The notes beneath the pieces were generated by a model that did no database searches, was not told where the DNA came from, and saw nothing but the letters and a program-made list of their open reading frames with translations. The position numbers and the translations under genes are program-made. From contig NZ_QGNZ01000002.1 in assembly GCF_003173595.1 (NCBI RefSeq), positions 868,001 through 932,000 on the forward strand: DNA of 64,000 nucleotides, written 5' to 3'. Position 1 is the first letter of the stretch; each line of letters opens with the position of its first letter. Positions 51,041 to 58,867 of this stretch are shown here, piece after piece. This stretch comes from Pedobacter yonginensis (GTDB lineage: Bacteria > Bacteroidota > Bacteroidia > Sphingobacteriales > Sphingobacteriaceae).

Positions 51041-52591
51041 TTGGTAAAAGAATTAATTATCAATTCGACTCCTGCTGGAGTTACCATAGCATTGATTGAA
51101 GACAAACAACTTGTTGAGCTTCATAAAGAACAAATCAATAATAACTACGCTGTAGGCGATATTTATTTAGGCCGCATTAAAAAAATCATGCCCGGTCTGA
51201 ATGCTGCTTTCGTGGATGTAGGTTATGAAAAAGATGCGTTTTTGCATTATTTTGATTTAGGCCCACAGGTACAATCTTTAATTAAGCTAACTAAGATCAA
51301 GCGTAATGGCTCGGTTACAGGCACATTATTAGACAATTTAAAGCTAGAAGCCGATATAAACAAGGCTGGCAAAATTTCTGATGTGCTGAGTAAAAATATG
51401 CTCCTCCCTGTTCAAATTGCCAAAGAACCAATTTCGACCAAAGGACCAAGACTGAGTTCCGACTTATCAATTGCCGGCAGGTATGTGGTACTGGTGCCAT
51501 TCTCCAATACCATATCCATATCAAAAAAAATAAAAAGTAATACCGAACGTAATCGTTTAAAAAAGATTATAGAGAGTATTAAACCTCAAAATTTTGGGGT
51601 AATTATCAGAACCGTTTCTGAGGGCAGAGGTGTTGCCGAAATGCAAAAAGATCTTTTAGATTTAATTGCAAAATGGGAAAACTTTATTAAAAAAATGCCA
51701 TTTACCGAACCTGCAAAAAGAGTTTGGGGAGAAATGGACAGATCATCAACGTTAATTCGTGATATTCTGAATCCTGATTTTACAAACGTTTACGTAAGTA
51801 CACCAGAGTTGTACGATGATATTCGTTCTTACGTGCATGATATTTCTCCAGAAATGGAAAAAATTGTGAAGCTGTACAAACAGAAAGAGCCAATATTTGA
51901 GCACTTTGGAATAGAAAAGCAAATTAAAAATGCTTTTGGTAAAACGGTAAACCTACCCGGTGGGGCCTATTTGGTTATAGAACACACCGAAGCCCTTCAC
52001 GTTGTAGATGTGAATAGTGGAAACCGTACGGCTAGTAAAGAAAACCAAGAGGAGAACGCTTTACAGGTAAATAAAGAAGCGGCTAAAGAAATTGCTCGCC
52101 AATTGCGCTTGCGTGATATGGGTGGTATTGTGGTTGTCGATTTTATCGATATGCATAAACCAACCAACCGTAAAATGCTGTTTGATTACCTGCGCGAGCT
52201 GATGCTACTGGATAGAGCTAAACACACCATTTTGCCTCCAAGCAAATTTGGTTTAGTGCAGATTACCAGACAGCGTGTTCGACCAGAGATGAATATTGTT
52301 ACGGTTGAAAAATGCCCAGCCTGTGGTGGTACTGGAGAAATTAAAGCGAGTATCGTTTTAATGGATGATATTGAAAATAATCTGAATTATATCTTAAGAG
52401 AGCAAAATGAAAAAGGGATTACGCTTTGTGTACATCCTTATATCGAAGCTTATATTACCAAAGGTATTTTCAACTTGCAAAGGCGTTGGTTTTTTGCTTA
52501 CGGCCAGTGGATTAAGGTAAAGGCACAACCATCTTATCATTTAACAGAGTTTCATTTTATCTCTTCCAAAGACGAAGAAATTAAATTGTAA
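51041..52591 (+). CDS. Ribonuclease E/G family endoribonuclease
   Basis: 516 residues from TTG 51041; a stop lies two codons upstream, leaving only CTG or TTG, and the MVKELIINSTPAGVTIALIE start matches the family. An S1 RNA-binding domain is within the first ~120 residues (YLGRIKKIMPGLNAAFVDVG), followed by the catalytic DNase I-like core (LHVVDVNSGNRTASKENQEE, GGIVVVDFIDM with metal Asp residues) and the zinc link CPACGGTGEI. Without the long scaffold of RNase E it resembles RNase G. It processes rRNA and decays mRNA. Confidence 0.95.
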   Translation: MVKELIINSTPAGVTIALIEDKQLVELHKEQINNNYAVGDIYLGRIKKIMPGLNAAFVDVGYEKDAFLHYFDLGPQVQSLIKLTKIKRNGSVTGTLLDNLKLEADINKAGKISDVLSKNMLLPVQIAKEPISTKGPRLSSDLSIAGRYVVLVPFSNTISISKKIKSNTERNRLKKIIESIKPQNFGVIIRTVSEGRGVAEMQKDLLDLIAKWENFIKKMPFTEPAKRVWGEMDRSSTLIRDILNPDFTNVYVSTPELYDDIRSYVHDISPEMEKIVKLYKQKEPIFEHFGIEKQIKNAFGKTVNLPGGAYLVIEHTEALHVVDVNSGNRTASKENQEENALQVNKEAAKEIARQLRLRDMGGIVVVDFIDMHKPTNRKMLFDYLRELMLLDRAKHTILPPSKFGLVQITRQRVRPEMNIVTVEKCPACGGTGEIKASIVLMDDIENNLNYILREQNEKGITLCVHPYIEAYITKGIFNLQRRWFFAYGQWIKVKAQPSYHLTEFHFISSKDEEIKL

Positions 52592-52610
52592 GCCGAAATA
52601 CATTAAACAA

Positions 52611-52645
52611 AAAGCCTGATTTTTATAAATCGGGCTTTTTGTTTT
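52611..52645 (+). terminator. Terminator after the RNase E/G gene
   Basis: A 10-bp stem (AAAGCCTGAT with ATCGGGCTTT, one T-G wobble, 8-nt loop) is followed by a T-rich run. Confidence 0.85.
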
Positions 52646-52701
52646 TTAGATTGTTTTGGAAGGTAGAAGGGAATTGATTAGTGAACTGCCCTCTCCCAAC
52701 T

Positions 52702-52774
52702 AAACCTGAGTGGACGGAAAGCCCCAATTTTTTATTGGGCTTGGAGGGAAAGCAGGACGGAAGGAGCTAAGGAT
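52702..52774. ncRNA. Structured intergenic element resembling a Bacteroidota-wide repeat/RNA motif
   Basis: The segment CCTGAGTGGACGGAAAGCCC followed by a hairpin (AAGCCC with GGGCTT, plus AAT/ATT, one bulged C) and then GGAGGGAAAGCAGGACGGAA, ending AGGAGC. The GGA-AAGC phrase on both sides of a variable hairpin resembles a family of intergenic elements I recall from flavobacteria and sphingobacteria (perhaps the Flavo-1 RNA). Strand and function are uncertain. It lies in the 318-bp gap between the RNase terminator and radA. Confidence 0.4.
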
Positions 52775-52909
52775 TACAGCGCGTTCATTTTCTAAAAATT
52801 AGGTTTTAGATCTTTTTATACGCATCGCGCCCTGTAAATTATGTTCAAAAAAAATAAAGACACTTTAGGTGGCTAAAGGTTAAATTCGTAATCTAAAATC
52901 TTAAATCAA

Positions 52910-54286
52910 TTGGCAAAAACAAAAACAGCATATTTCTGCCAGAGCTGTGGCTATGAATCGGCTAAATGGTTAGGCAAATGCCCATCCTGCAATCAGTGGA
53001 ATACCTTTGTTGAGGAAGTTGTTGAGAAAAGCTCGACGGCAATTCCAACTTGGAAAAATGATACAAGCGCAAGGAAGTTAAGTAAACCGAGTAAGGTTGA
53101 TGAAATTCAATCATCAACAGAAAGGAGAATTTTAACAGGCGATAAGGAGCTTGACCGTGTTTTAGGTGGGGGTTTGGTTGAAGGATCGCTGGTTTTAATT
53201 GGCGGTGAGCCAGGGATAGGAAAATCGACGCTGATGTTGCAGTTGGCCTTAAATTTAAAAGGCAAGAAATTGTTATACATATCTGGCGAGGAAAGCGAAC
53301 AACAAATTAAAATGCGTGCGGAAAGGATAACAGAAAATCCCTCTACGGATTGCTACATCTTGACGGAAACTTCGACACAGAATATTTTTAAGCAGATTGA
53401 GATTTTAGAGCCAGAAATTTTGGTTGTAGATTCTATTCAAACGCTGCATTCGGCGCATATAGATTCTACGCCTGGAAGTGTGTCTCAAGTGAGAGAATGC
53501 ACGGCAGAACTGCTTCGCTTTGCAAAGGAAACTGGAACACCTGTTTTCTTAATTGGGCACATTACCAAAGATGGTGCTATTGCTGGGCCAAAAATATTAG
53601 AACACATGGTGGATACGGTTTTGCAGTTTGAAGGCGATAGGCACCACGTTTACCGCATTTTAAGATCAATAAAAAATCGATTTGGTGCAGCCGCCGAGCT
53701 GGGTATTTACGAAATGCAGGGAACCGGTTTAAGAGAAGTTTCTAATCCTTCAGAAATCTTATTGTCTCAACGTGACGAGGAACTGAGTGGCATAGCCATA
53801 GCAGCGATGTTGGAAGGGGCTAGGCCAATGTTAATTGAAACACAAGCTTTGGTGAGTACGGCTGCGTATGGAACACCACAAAGATCGGCAACGGGGTTCG
53901 ATACCAAGCGGATGAATATGCTGTTAGCGGTGCTAGAAAAGCGCTGTGGTTTTAGATTGAGTACACAGGATGTATTTTTAAATATTGCGGGTGGAATTCG
54001 GGTGGAAGACCCTGCAATAGATTTAGCGGTGCTTATTGCGATTATATCATCGCATCAGGATATCGCTGTTTCATCTAAAAACTGTTTCGCGGCTGAGGTG
54101 GGTTTATCGGGAGAGATTAGAGCGGTAAATAGGATTGAGCAGCGTATTGCCGAGGCAGACAAATTGGGCTTTGAAACCATTTATATTTCGAAGTACAATT
54201 TAAAAGGGGTTGATTTAACAAAATATAACTTAGAGATTAAAGCTGTAAGCAAAATTGAAGAGGTTTTCGGCTTGGTTTTCGGTTAA
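52910..54286 (+). CDS. radA: DNA repair protein RadA
   Basis: 458 residues from TTG 52910; MAKTKTAYFCQSCGYESAKW is the standard family N-terminus, so TTG is the start. The four-cysteine zinc finger (C-x2-C...CPSC) is followed by the RecA-like ATPase with Walker A GGEPGIGKSTLML, KNRFGAAAELGIYEM (the RadA KNRFG motif) and a C-terminal Lon-like domain (VFLNIAGGIRVEDPAIDLAV, ending AVSKIEEVFGLVF). It processes recombination branches. It is alone, with a 318-bp gap before and a 338-bp gap after. Confidence 0.97.
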   Translation: MAKTKTAYFCQSCGYESAKWLGKCPSCNQWNTFVEEVVEKSSTAIPTWKNDTSARKLSKPSKVDEIQSSTERRILTGDKELDRVLGGGLVEGSLVLIGGEPGIGKSTLMLQLALNLKGKKLLYISGEESEQQIKMRAERITENPSTDCYILTETSTQNIFKQIEILEPEILVVDSIQTLHSAHIDSTPGSVSQVRECTAELLRFAKETGTPVFLIGHITKDGAIAGPKILEHMVDTVLQFEGDRHHVYRILRSIKNRFGAAAELGIYEMQGTGLREVSNPSEILLSQRDEELSGIAIAAMLEGARPMLIETQALVSTAAYGTPQRSATGFDTKRMNMLLAVLEKRCGFRLSTQDVFLNIAGGIRVEDPAIDLAVLIAIISSHQDIAVSSKNCFAAEVGLSGEIRAVNRIEQRIAEADKLGFETIYISKYNLKGVDLTKYNLEIKAVSKIEEVFGLVFG

Positions 54287-54516
54287 AGTAATTGAGGAAT
54301 TCGGGGTTTCAAATCAACAAGTTTACCCAATTTGGGGAAAAATATACCCATAATAAAAATTGTTGAAAATGTTGGTACAATACAGGAAGCTTATTAAATA
54401 TCTATTAATCAATACGTTAACAATGTTTGGCATACCTGTTGGATTTTTGGATTAACATTTGCCTAAGGTAATATGTTGTACATCATGGGATGTGATCTAT
54501 AACAATAGGGATGATT

Positions 54517-54552
54517 TTCCTCGTTAGTGAGAGCTAGCGAGGATTTTTTTTG
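54517..54552 (+). terminator. Strong terminator 230 bp after radA
   Basis: A 9-bp stem (CCTCGTTAG with CTAGCGAGG, one T-G wobble, 6-nt loop) is followed by eight T. It stands far from radA, so a long 3' UTR or a separate small RNA ends here. Confidence 0.8.
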
Positions 54553-54577
54553 CGCTAACAATTTAAAGAAATTTAGA

Positions 54578-54585
54578 TAACTTTG
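54578..54585 (+). promoter_or_regulatory. Putative -7 box for the DUF4920 gene
   Basis: TAACTTTG matches TAnnTTTG, 39 bp before the ATG and just after the terminator. Confidence 0.5.
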
Positions 54586-54624
54586 TTTTAATCAGAACTG
54601 GAACAAAAATTAAAATCATAATCA

Positions 54625-55089
54625 ATGAAAAAGATTCTCTTAAGTTTAAGCTTTTGCTTACTTGCTGCAATAGCATTTGCACAATCAGAATATAAAGGTC
54701 AAAAATTTGGCGAGGATGTTAAACCTGGTGATGTTAAGCCAGCAGCTAAAATGGAAGTTGCTATGGGTGATAAGCCTGCCGTTGATATGAAGATAGAAGG
54801 TAAAGTGGTTGATGTATGTAAGAAAAAAGGTTGCTGGATGACTTTAGAAATGCCAAACGGCGATCCGATGAGGGTAACTTTTAAAGATTATGCCTTCTTC
54901 ATGCCAATGGATATTGTTGGTAAAAAGGTAGTCTTGGATGGCGTAGCAAAAAAGCAAACCATCTCTGTAGAAACTTTGCGTCATTACGCGGAAGATGCGC
55001 ACAAATCTGCCGATGAGGTTGCGAAAATCACAGATCCGAAAAAAGAATTGGCATTTGAAGCTAAAGGCGTTGTAATCTTGGATAAATAA
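54625..55089 (+). CDS. Secreted DUF4920 protein
   Basis: 154 residues with signal peptide (MKKILLSLSFCLLAAIAFAQ). The rest matches DUF4920: KIEGKVVDVCKKKGCWMTLE with its CxxxGCW pattern, VTFKDYAFFMPMDIVGKKV and ETLRHYAEDAHKSADE. The conserved Cys pair could bind a metal or form a disulfide; biochemical role unknown. It has its own promoter box and a terminator, so it is monocistronic. Confidence 0.85.
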   Translation: MKKILLSLSFCLLAAIAFAQSEYKGQKFGEDVKPGDVKPAAKMEVAMGDKPAVDMKIEGKVVDVCKKKGCWMTLEMPNGDPMRVTFKDYAFFMPMDIVGKKVVLDGVAKKQTISVETLRHYAEDAHKSADEVAKITDPKKELAFEAKGVVILDK

Positions 55090-55102
55090 TTTGCCGCAAA
55101 TG

Positions 55103-55146
55103 CAAAAAAAATGCCCCACACTCTAAAAAGGTGCTGGGGCATTTTC
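55103..55146. terminator. Bidirectional terminator between DUF4920 and ilvE
   Basis: ATGCCCCA pairs with TGGGGCAT, extended by CAC/GTG after a bulge, with an A-run on one side and TTTTC on the other. It lies between convergent genes. Confidence 0.85.
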
Positions 55147-55161
55147 TTGATGGATGTATTT

Positions 55162-56226
55162 TTATAATACCCAGTTCCAGCCAAACTGATCAGGAGCTAA
55201 GCCGTAGCGAATATCGTTTAGTTTTTGTGCAATTCCATTTGATACTGTCCTGCTTGCAGAATCGGTTAGGGTATAGATATTGCCTTTATAACCTATTTCG
55301 CCGATTTGAGTTACTGTAGCGGCTGTACCTGCAGCAAATGCTTCTGTTAAACTTCCGTTTTCAATACCTTCAATTACTTCTTTAACGGATACTCTGCGTT
55401 CTTCAACTTCGATACCGGCTTCTTCGGCCAATTTGATAATGGTATCGCGTGTAACACCATCTAAAACGGTACTGCGTATGGAAGGCGTAACTAATTTGCC
55501 ATTGATGACAAAAATTAGGTTTGCCGTTCCTGCTTCCTCAATAAATTCATGGGTTACCGAATCCGTCCAGATTAATTGATCGAAGCCTTCTTTTTTAGCC
55601 TGCTCAAATGGATATAAAGAGCGAGCGTAATTTCCTGCGGTTTTGGCAAAACCAACTCCACCTTCATCAGCTCTGGTAAATTCTGTTTCGATTTTTACTT
55701 TTAATGGTTTGCTGTAATATGGGCCTGTTGGGGTTGTTAGTAATACAAACTTATAACTATCTGATGCTTTAACGCCTAAATAAGGATCCATAGCAAACAT
55801 CACCGGACGAATGTATAATGAGTAGTTTTCTTGTGAAGGAACCCATTTTTCGTCGATTTGGATTAATGCAGACAAACCTTGCATAAAGATTTCTTCTGGA
55901 ACGGCTGGCATAGACATTCTATCGGCTGATTTGTTAAAACGCTCGAAATTTTTATTGGCTCTGAAGACACTAATTTTACCGTCTGGCTGGCGATATGCTT
56001 TTAAACCTTCGAAAATTGCCTGGCCATAATGTAGTGCAGAAATGGCAGGACTCATCGGAATTGGTCCGTAAGGAAGGACTTGCAAATTTTTCCATTCGCC
56101 ATTTTCAAAATCGGCGGTAAACATGTGGTCGGTAAATACTTTACCGAAAGGTAACTCTGAAAAATCAGTAACAGCTAAACGGGTTTGTTCTGCTTTGGTG
56201 ATTTTTATATCTAATGTCTCGGTCAT
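55162..56226 (-). CDS. ilvE: Branched-chain amino acid aminotransferase
   Basis: 354 residues, fold-type IV PLP enzyme. LHYGQAIFEGLKAYRQPDGK, then VRPVMFAMDPYLGVKA (R-P substrate region), AKTAGNYARSLYPFEQAKKE (with the PLP Lys in NYARS-like context), EEAGTANLIFV and FAAGTAATVTQIGEIGYKG are family signatures. It transfers amino groups between Val, Leu, Ile and 2-oxoglutarate. It is convergent with DUF4920 and 127 bp downstream of the tryptophan dioxygenase gene on the same strand. Confidence 0.96.
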   Translation of the reverse strand: MTETLDIKITKAEQTRLAVTDFSELPFGKVFTDHMFTADFENGEWKNLQVLPYGPIPMSPAISALHYGQAIFEGLKAYRQPDGKISVFRANKNFERFNKSADRMSMPAVPEEIFMQGLSALIQIDEKWVPSQENYSLYIRPVMFAMDPYLGVKASDSYKFVLLTTPTGPYYSKPLKVKIETEFTRADEGGVGFAKTAGNYARSLYPFEQAKKEGFDQLIWTDSVTHEFIEEAGTANLIFVINGKLVTPSIRSTVLDGVTRDTIIKLAEEAGIEVEERRVSVKEVIEGIENGSLTEAFAAGTAATVTQIGEIGYKGNIYTLTDSASRTVSNGIAQKLNDIRYGLAPDQFGWNWVL

Positions 56227-56353
56227 TATATTAAAATTTTGATTTGGGGTTAATAGCTTGTTGTAGTGCGCTAATGATTAACCTCTAAATCCATCTGTAA
56301 TTATTTTTCGCAAAATAAGCAAAATCGAGCTTTTTTAATAGCTTTTTGTAATA

Positions 56354-57319
56354 TTAATCTTTGTTTTTGAGTGTTTTAAGTACACTAAGAACCCATCCTT
56401 TACCCCATTCATTCATTTGTTCTTCGGTCCATAAAAACGGATAAAAAATTCTCTTTTGGAAACGTGGGGGTAGGTACTTTTGCCAGTTTGTTCCGCCTGT
56501 TGCGGCAACATCAATAGGGTCTTTCTCCAAATAACGAACGGCCGATTTATAGTGAGATAAGGGCCATTCTACGTTAACGTACAAATCCACTTTTCGGAGT
56601 TCTTCTGCTAATATAGAAACGTCACTTCCGCTGGCTTGAAATTGTTGGTAAAGGCTGGCAAAGTTGGTTGAAACCCTTTCTTTTGCCAGTTGCAGAAATT
56701 GATCTGCATATTTTTTAATAAATTGTTTTAGGGTTAGGGTTTGTTTTCCTGAGGCTAATTCTGTAGCGCCGAATTTCCAGTAAATGTGCTCAAATTGCGC
56801 TTCGATGGTTGCTGTGCTTAATTCTGCTCTTTTGCTTTTGTCTATCAAACGAATAAAATCAGTTGCACAAATTTCAATCATTCTATATTGCCCTGACTGA
56901 AAGCCACTTGCTGGGAGTAACGACATTCGGAATTTCAAAAACTGATCTTTTTCCATCCCATCTACCATAACTTCGAAAGAGGTGGTAAGGGCATTGAAAT
57001 AGGCATTAATTCTTTTAACGCGAGCCGTGAAAAATTCTACTGTTAGGTTTGGATGTTCGGCAATCTGTTTACATTCGTGTAAACTAAGCTTGAAATAGAG
57101 TTCTGTAATTTGATGGTACATGATGAAAATTTCTTCATCAGGAAAGGGTGTTTTTGGGCTTTGTAAACTTAACAGTGTATCTAAGTGAATGTAATCCCAA
57201 TAGGTTAAAAAATCTGCATACAGCAATCCATCAAGGTAGGAGGCCATATCTTGCCCCATTGCGGTATATTTCTCTTGTAATTGACTTATTTTATCTTTGA
57301 TTTCGGGTGTAAAATCCAT
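56354..57319 (-). CDS. Tryptophan 2,3-dioxygenase family protein
   Basis: 321 residues, all-helical. YADFLTYWDYIHLDTLLSLQ and IMYHQITELYFKLSLHECKQ correspond to the HQxxELWFKxxxxE heme-pocket helix of TDO, RMSLLPASGFQSGQYRMIEI to the FRxxLxPASGFQSxQ motif, and HYKSAVRYLEKDPIDVAATG with GTNWQKYLPPR to the C-terminal proximal-His segment. It opens the indole ring of tryptophan to give N-formylkynurenine. No kynurenine-pathway neighbours lie in this window. Confidence 0.9.
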   Translation of the reverse strand: MDFTPEIKDKISQLQEKYTAMGQDMASYLDGLLYADFLTYWDYIHLDTLLSLQSPKTPFPDEEIFIMYHQITELYFKLSLHECKQIAEHPNLTVEFFTARVKRINAYFNALTTSFEVMVDGMEKDQFLKFRMSLLPASGFQSGQYRMIEICATDFIRLIDKSKRAELSTATIEAQFEHIYWKFGATELASGKQTLTLKQFIKKYADQFLQLAKERVSTNFASLYQQFQASGSDVSILAEELRKVDLYVNVEWPLSHYKSAVRYLEKDPIDVAATGGTNWQKYLPPRFQKRIFYPFLWTEEQMNEWGKGWVLSVLKTLKNKD

Positions 57320-57353
57320 TATACGAGGTTAGCTGTACAAAGGTGATAAAGAT

Positions 57354-57384
57354 TTTGGAACAAATGGTAATTTTTATACTTTTG
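57354..57384 (+). promoter_or_regulatory. Bacteroidetes-type promoter of the fluoride riboswitch/CLC-F gene
   Basis: TTTG (57354-57357) and TACTTTTG (57377-57384) are separated by 19 nt, a textbook Bacteroidetes -33/-7 pair. Initiation about 7 nt further on would coincide with the first base of the riboswitch. Confidence 0.75.
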
Positions 57385-57390
57385 AACAAT

Positions 57391-57439
57391 GGCGATGGGG
57401 TGCCGCCAAAACCGCCAAAACAGGCTGATGACTCCTACG
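57391..57439 (+). promoter_or_regulatory. Fluoride riboswitch (crcB motif)
   Basis: The segment opens GGCGATGGGG, then CCGCCAAAACCGCC, and closes with GGCTGATGACTCCTAC. These are the conserved elements of the fluoride aptamer: GGCGAUGG, CGCC-AA, GCC and GGCUGAUGxCUCCUAC, which form the pseudoknot that holds fluoride with Mg2+. It begins at the predicted start of transcription and ends 22 nt before the CLC gene, with no terminator between, so control is probably by ribosome access. Confidence 0.93.
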
Positions 57440-57461
57440 ATTTTACTTAAAAATTGATTAA

Positions 57462-58751
57462 ATGCCTGTTAAAAAATTAACGGAAGGCTTGCTGTCTTCT
57501 ACCTACCGCTTTATTAAATTCGACTTTGGCTTAGTATTGTTTAGTACGCTTAAATGGCTTTTCTTTTCTGTAGCGCTCGGTGCTGTTGTTGGTTCGGCTT
57601 CTGCTCTGTTTTTAGAAACGTTAAATTTAGCTACCAATTGGCGTGAGGCACATGTATGGATTATTGGCTTTTTGCCCATTGCGGGTTTAATTATTGGCCT
57701 ATCTTATTACCATTTTGGCGAAGGCGTGGTTAAGGGAAATAATTTACTGATTGAGGAATTGCAAAATCCGAAAAAGGTAATCCCTTTAATTATGGCGCCT
57801 TTAATTTTTGCTGGGACTATTATAACTCATTTATTTGGCGGCTCTGCGGGTAGAGAGGGCACGGCAGTACAAATTGGTGGGGCTTTTGCCGATCAATTTA
57901 CGAAGCTGTTTAATTTTAAGCCCCGCGATCGAAAAATTATCCTCATTTGTGGCATAAGTGCTGGTTTTGCTTCTGTTTTTGGTACTCCATTGGCGGGCGC
58001 GATATTTGGTTTGGAGGTGTTTGTGGTTGGAGCCGTTTTTTACAATGCAATTCTACCTTCATTTCTTACGGCTGTAACTGCCGATTATGTTTGCAAAATG
58101 TGGGGCGTTGGCCATACGCACTATTCTATTGCTTGGGTGCCTGAAATGGATTCGATTAACTTAATTTTATCGATGGGTGCGGGCATTATTTTTGGGCTGA
58201 TAGCCCGGTGTTTTTCTGCCTTAAACCATTTTATTTCGAAAATGTTTAGTAACATAAGCTATCCTCCGCTAAGGCCTTTTGTTGGTGGCTGTGTTTTGAT
58301 TTTAATAATCTATCTATTAGGTACTACGCGATATATTGGCTTGGGGATTCCCGTTATTTCTGAATCTTTTACCCAGCAAGAGCCTTATTATACTTTTTTA
58401 ATTAAACTTTTTCTTACTGCACTTACTTTGGGTGCTGGTTTTAAGGGTGGAGAGGTTACGCCTTTATTTTTTATTGGGGCTACTTTAGGGAGTTTTTTAA
58501 GTTTTTTTATCCCCTTGCCTTTCGGCTTGCTGGCAGGGATGGGCTTTGTTGCCGTTTTTGCTGGTGCTGCTAATACGCCTCTAGCTTGTATTTTTATGGG
58601 TGTAGAACTTTTTGGCGTACACTCTGGGCTTTACATTGCCATTGCCTGCGTTACGGCCTATTTGTTTTCTGGACACATGGGAATCTACCGATCTCAAGCC
58701 ATTGGCAGCCCAAAGCATTTATTGCTAAAAAGGCATCAGTTTTTAAGGTAA
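57462..58751 (+). CDS. CLC-F type fluoride/proton antiporter
   Basis: 429 residues with about ten transmembrane helices of the CLC family. The ion-binding motifs are of the fluoride clade: GNNLL (92-96) in place of GSGIP, GREGT (130-134, gating Glu) in place of GREGP, and GFKGGEVTPLFF in the third motif. No cytoplasmic CBS domains. It would expel fluoride using the proton gradient. The fluoride riboswitch directly upstream agrees. Because the motif reading and regulation are independent, the assignment is strong. Confidence 0.93.
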   Translation: MPVKKLTEGLLSSTYRFIKFDFGLVLFSTLKWLFFSVALGAVVGSASALFLETLNLATNWREAHVWIIGFLPIAGLIIGLSYYHFGEGVVKGNNLLIEELQNPKKVIPLIMAPLIFAGTIITHLFGGSAGREGTAVQIGGAFADQFTKLFNFKPRDRKIILICGISAGFASVFGTPLAGAIFGLEVFVVGAVFYNAILPSFLTAVTADYVCKMWGVGHTHYSIAWVPEMDSINLILSMGAGIIFGLIARCFSALNHFISKMFSNISYPPLRPFVGGCVLILIIYLLGTTRYIGLGIPVISESFTQQEPYYTFLIKLFLTALTLGAGFKGGEVTPLFFIGATLGSFLSFFIPLPFGLLAGMGFVAVFAGAANTPLACIFMGVELFGVHSGLYIAIACVTAYLFSGHMGIYRSQAIGSPKHLLLKRHQFLR

Positions 58752-58867
58752 CAGGGAAGTTTAAAACTTCGAACAAGGGAGGCAATAAAGAAGAAACCTT
58801 TGCGCTTTGGTACAAAGATTTCTCCCATTGATTTAAATTAAAGTGTGTTTTAGTATTAAATTTTTGA

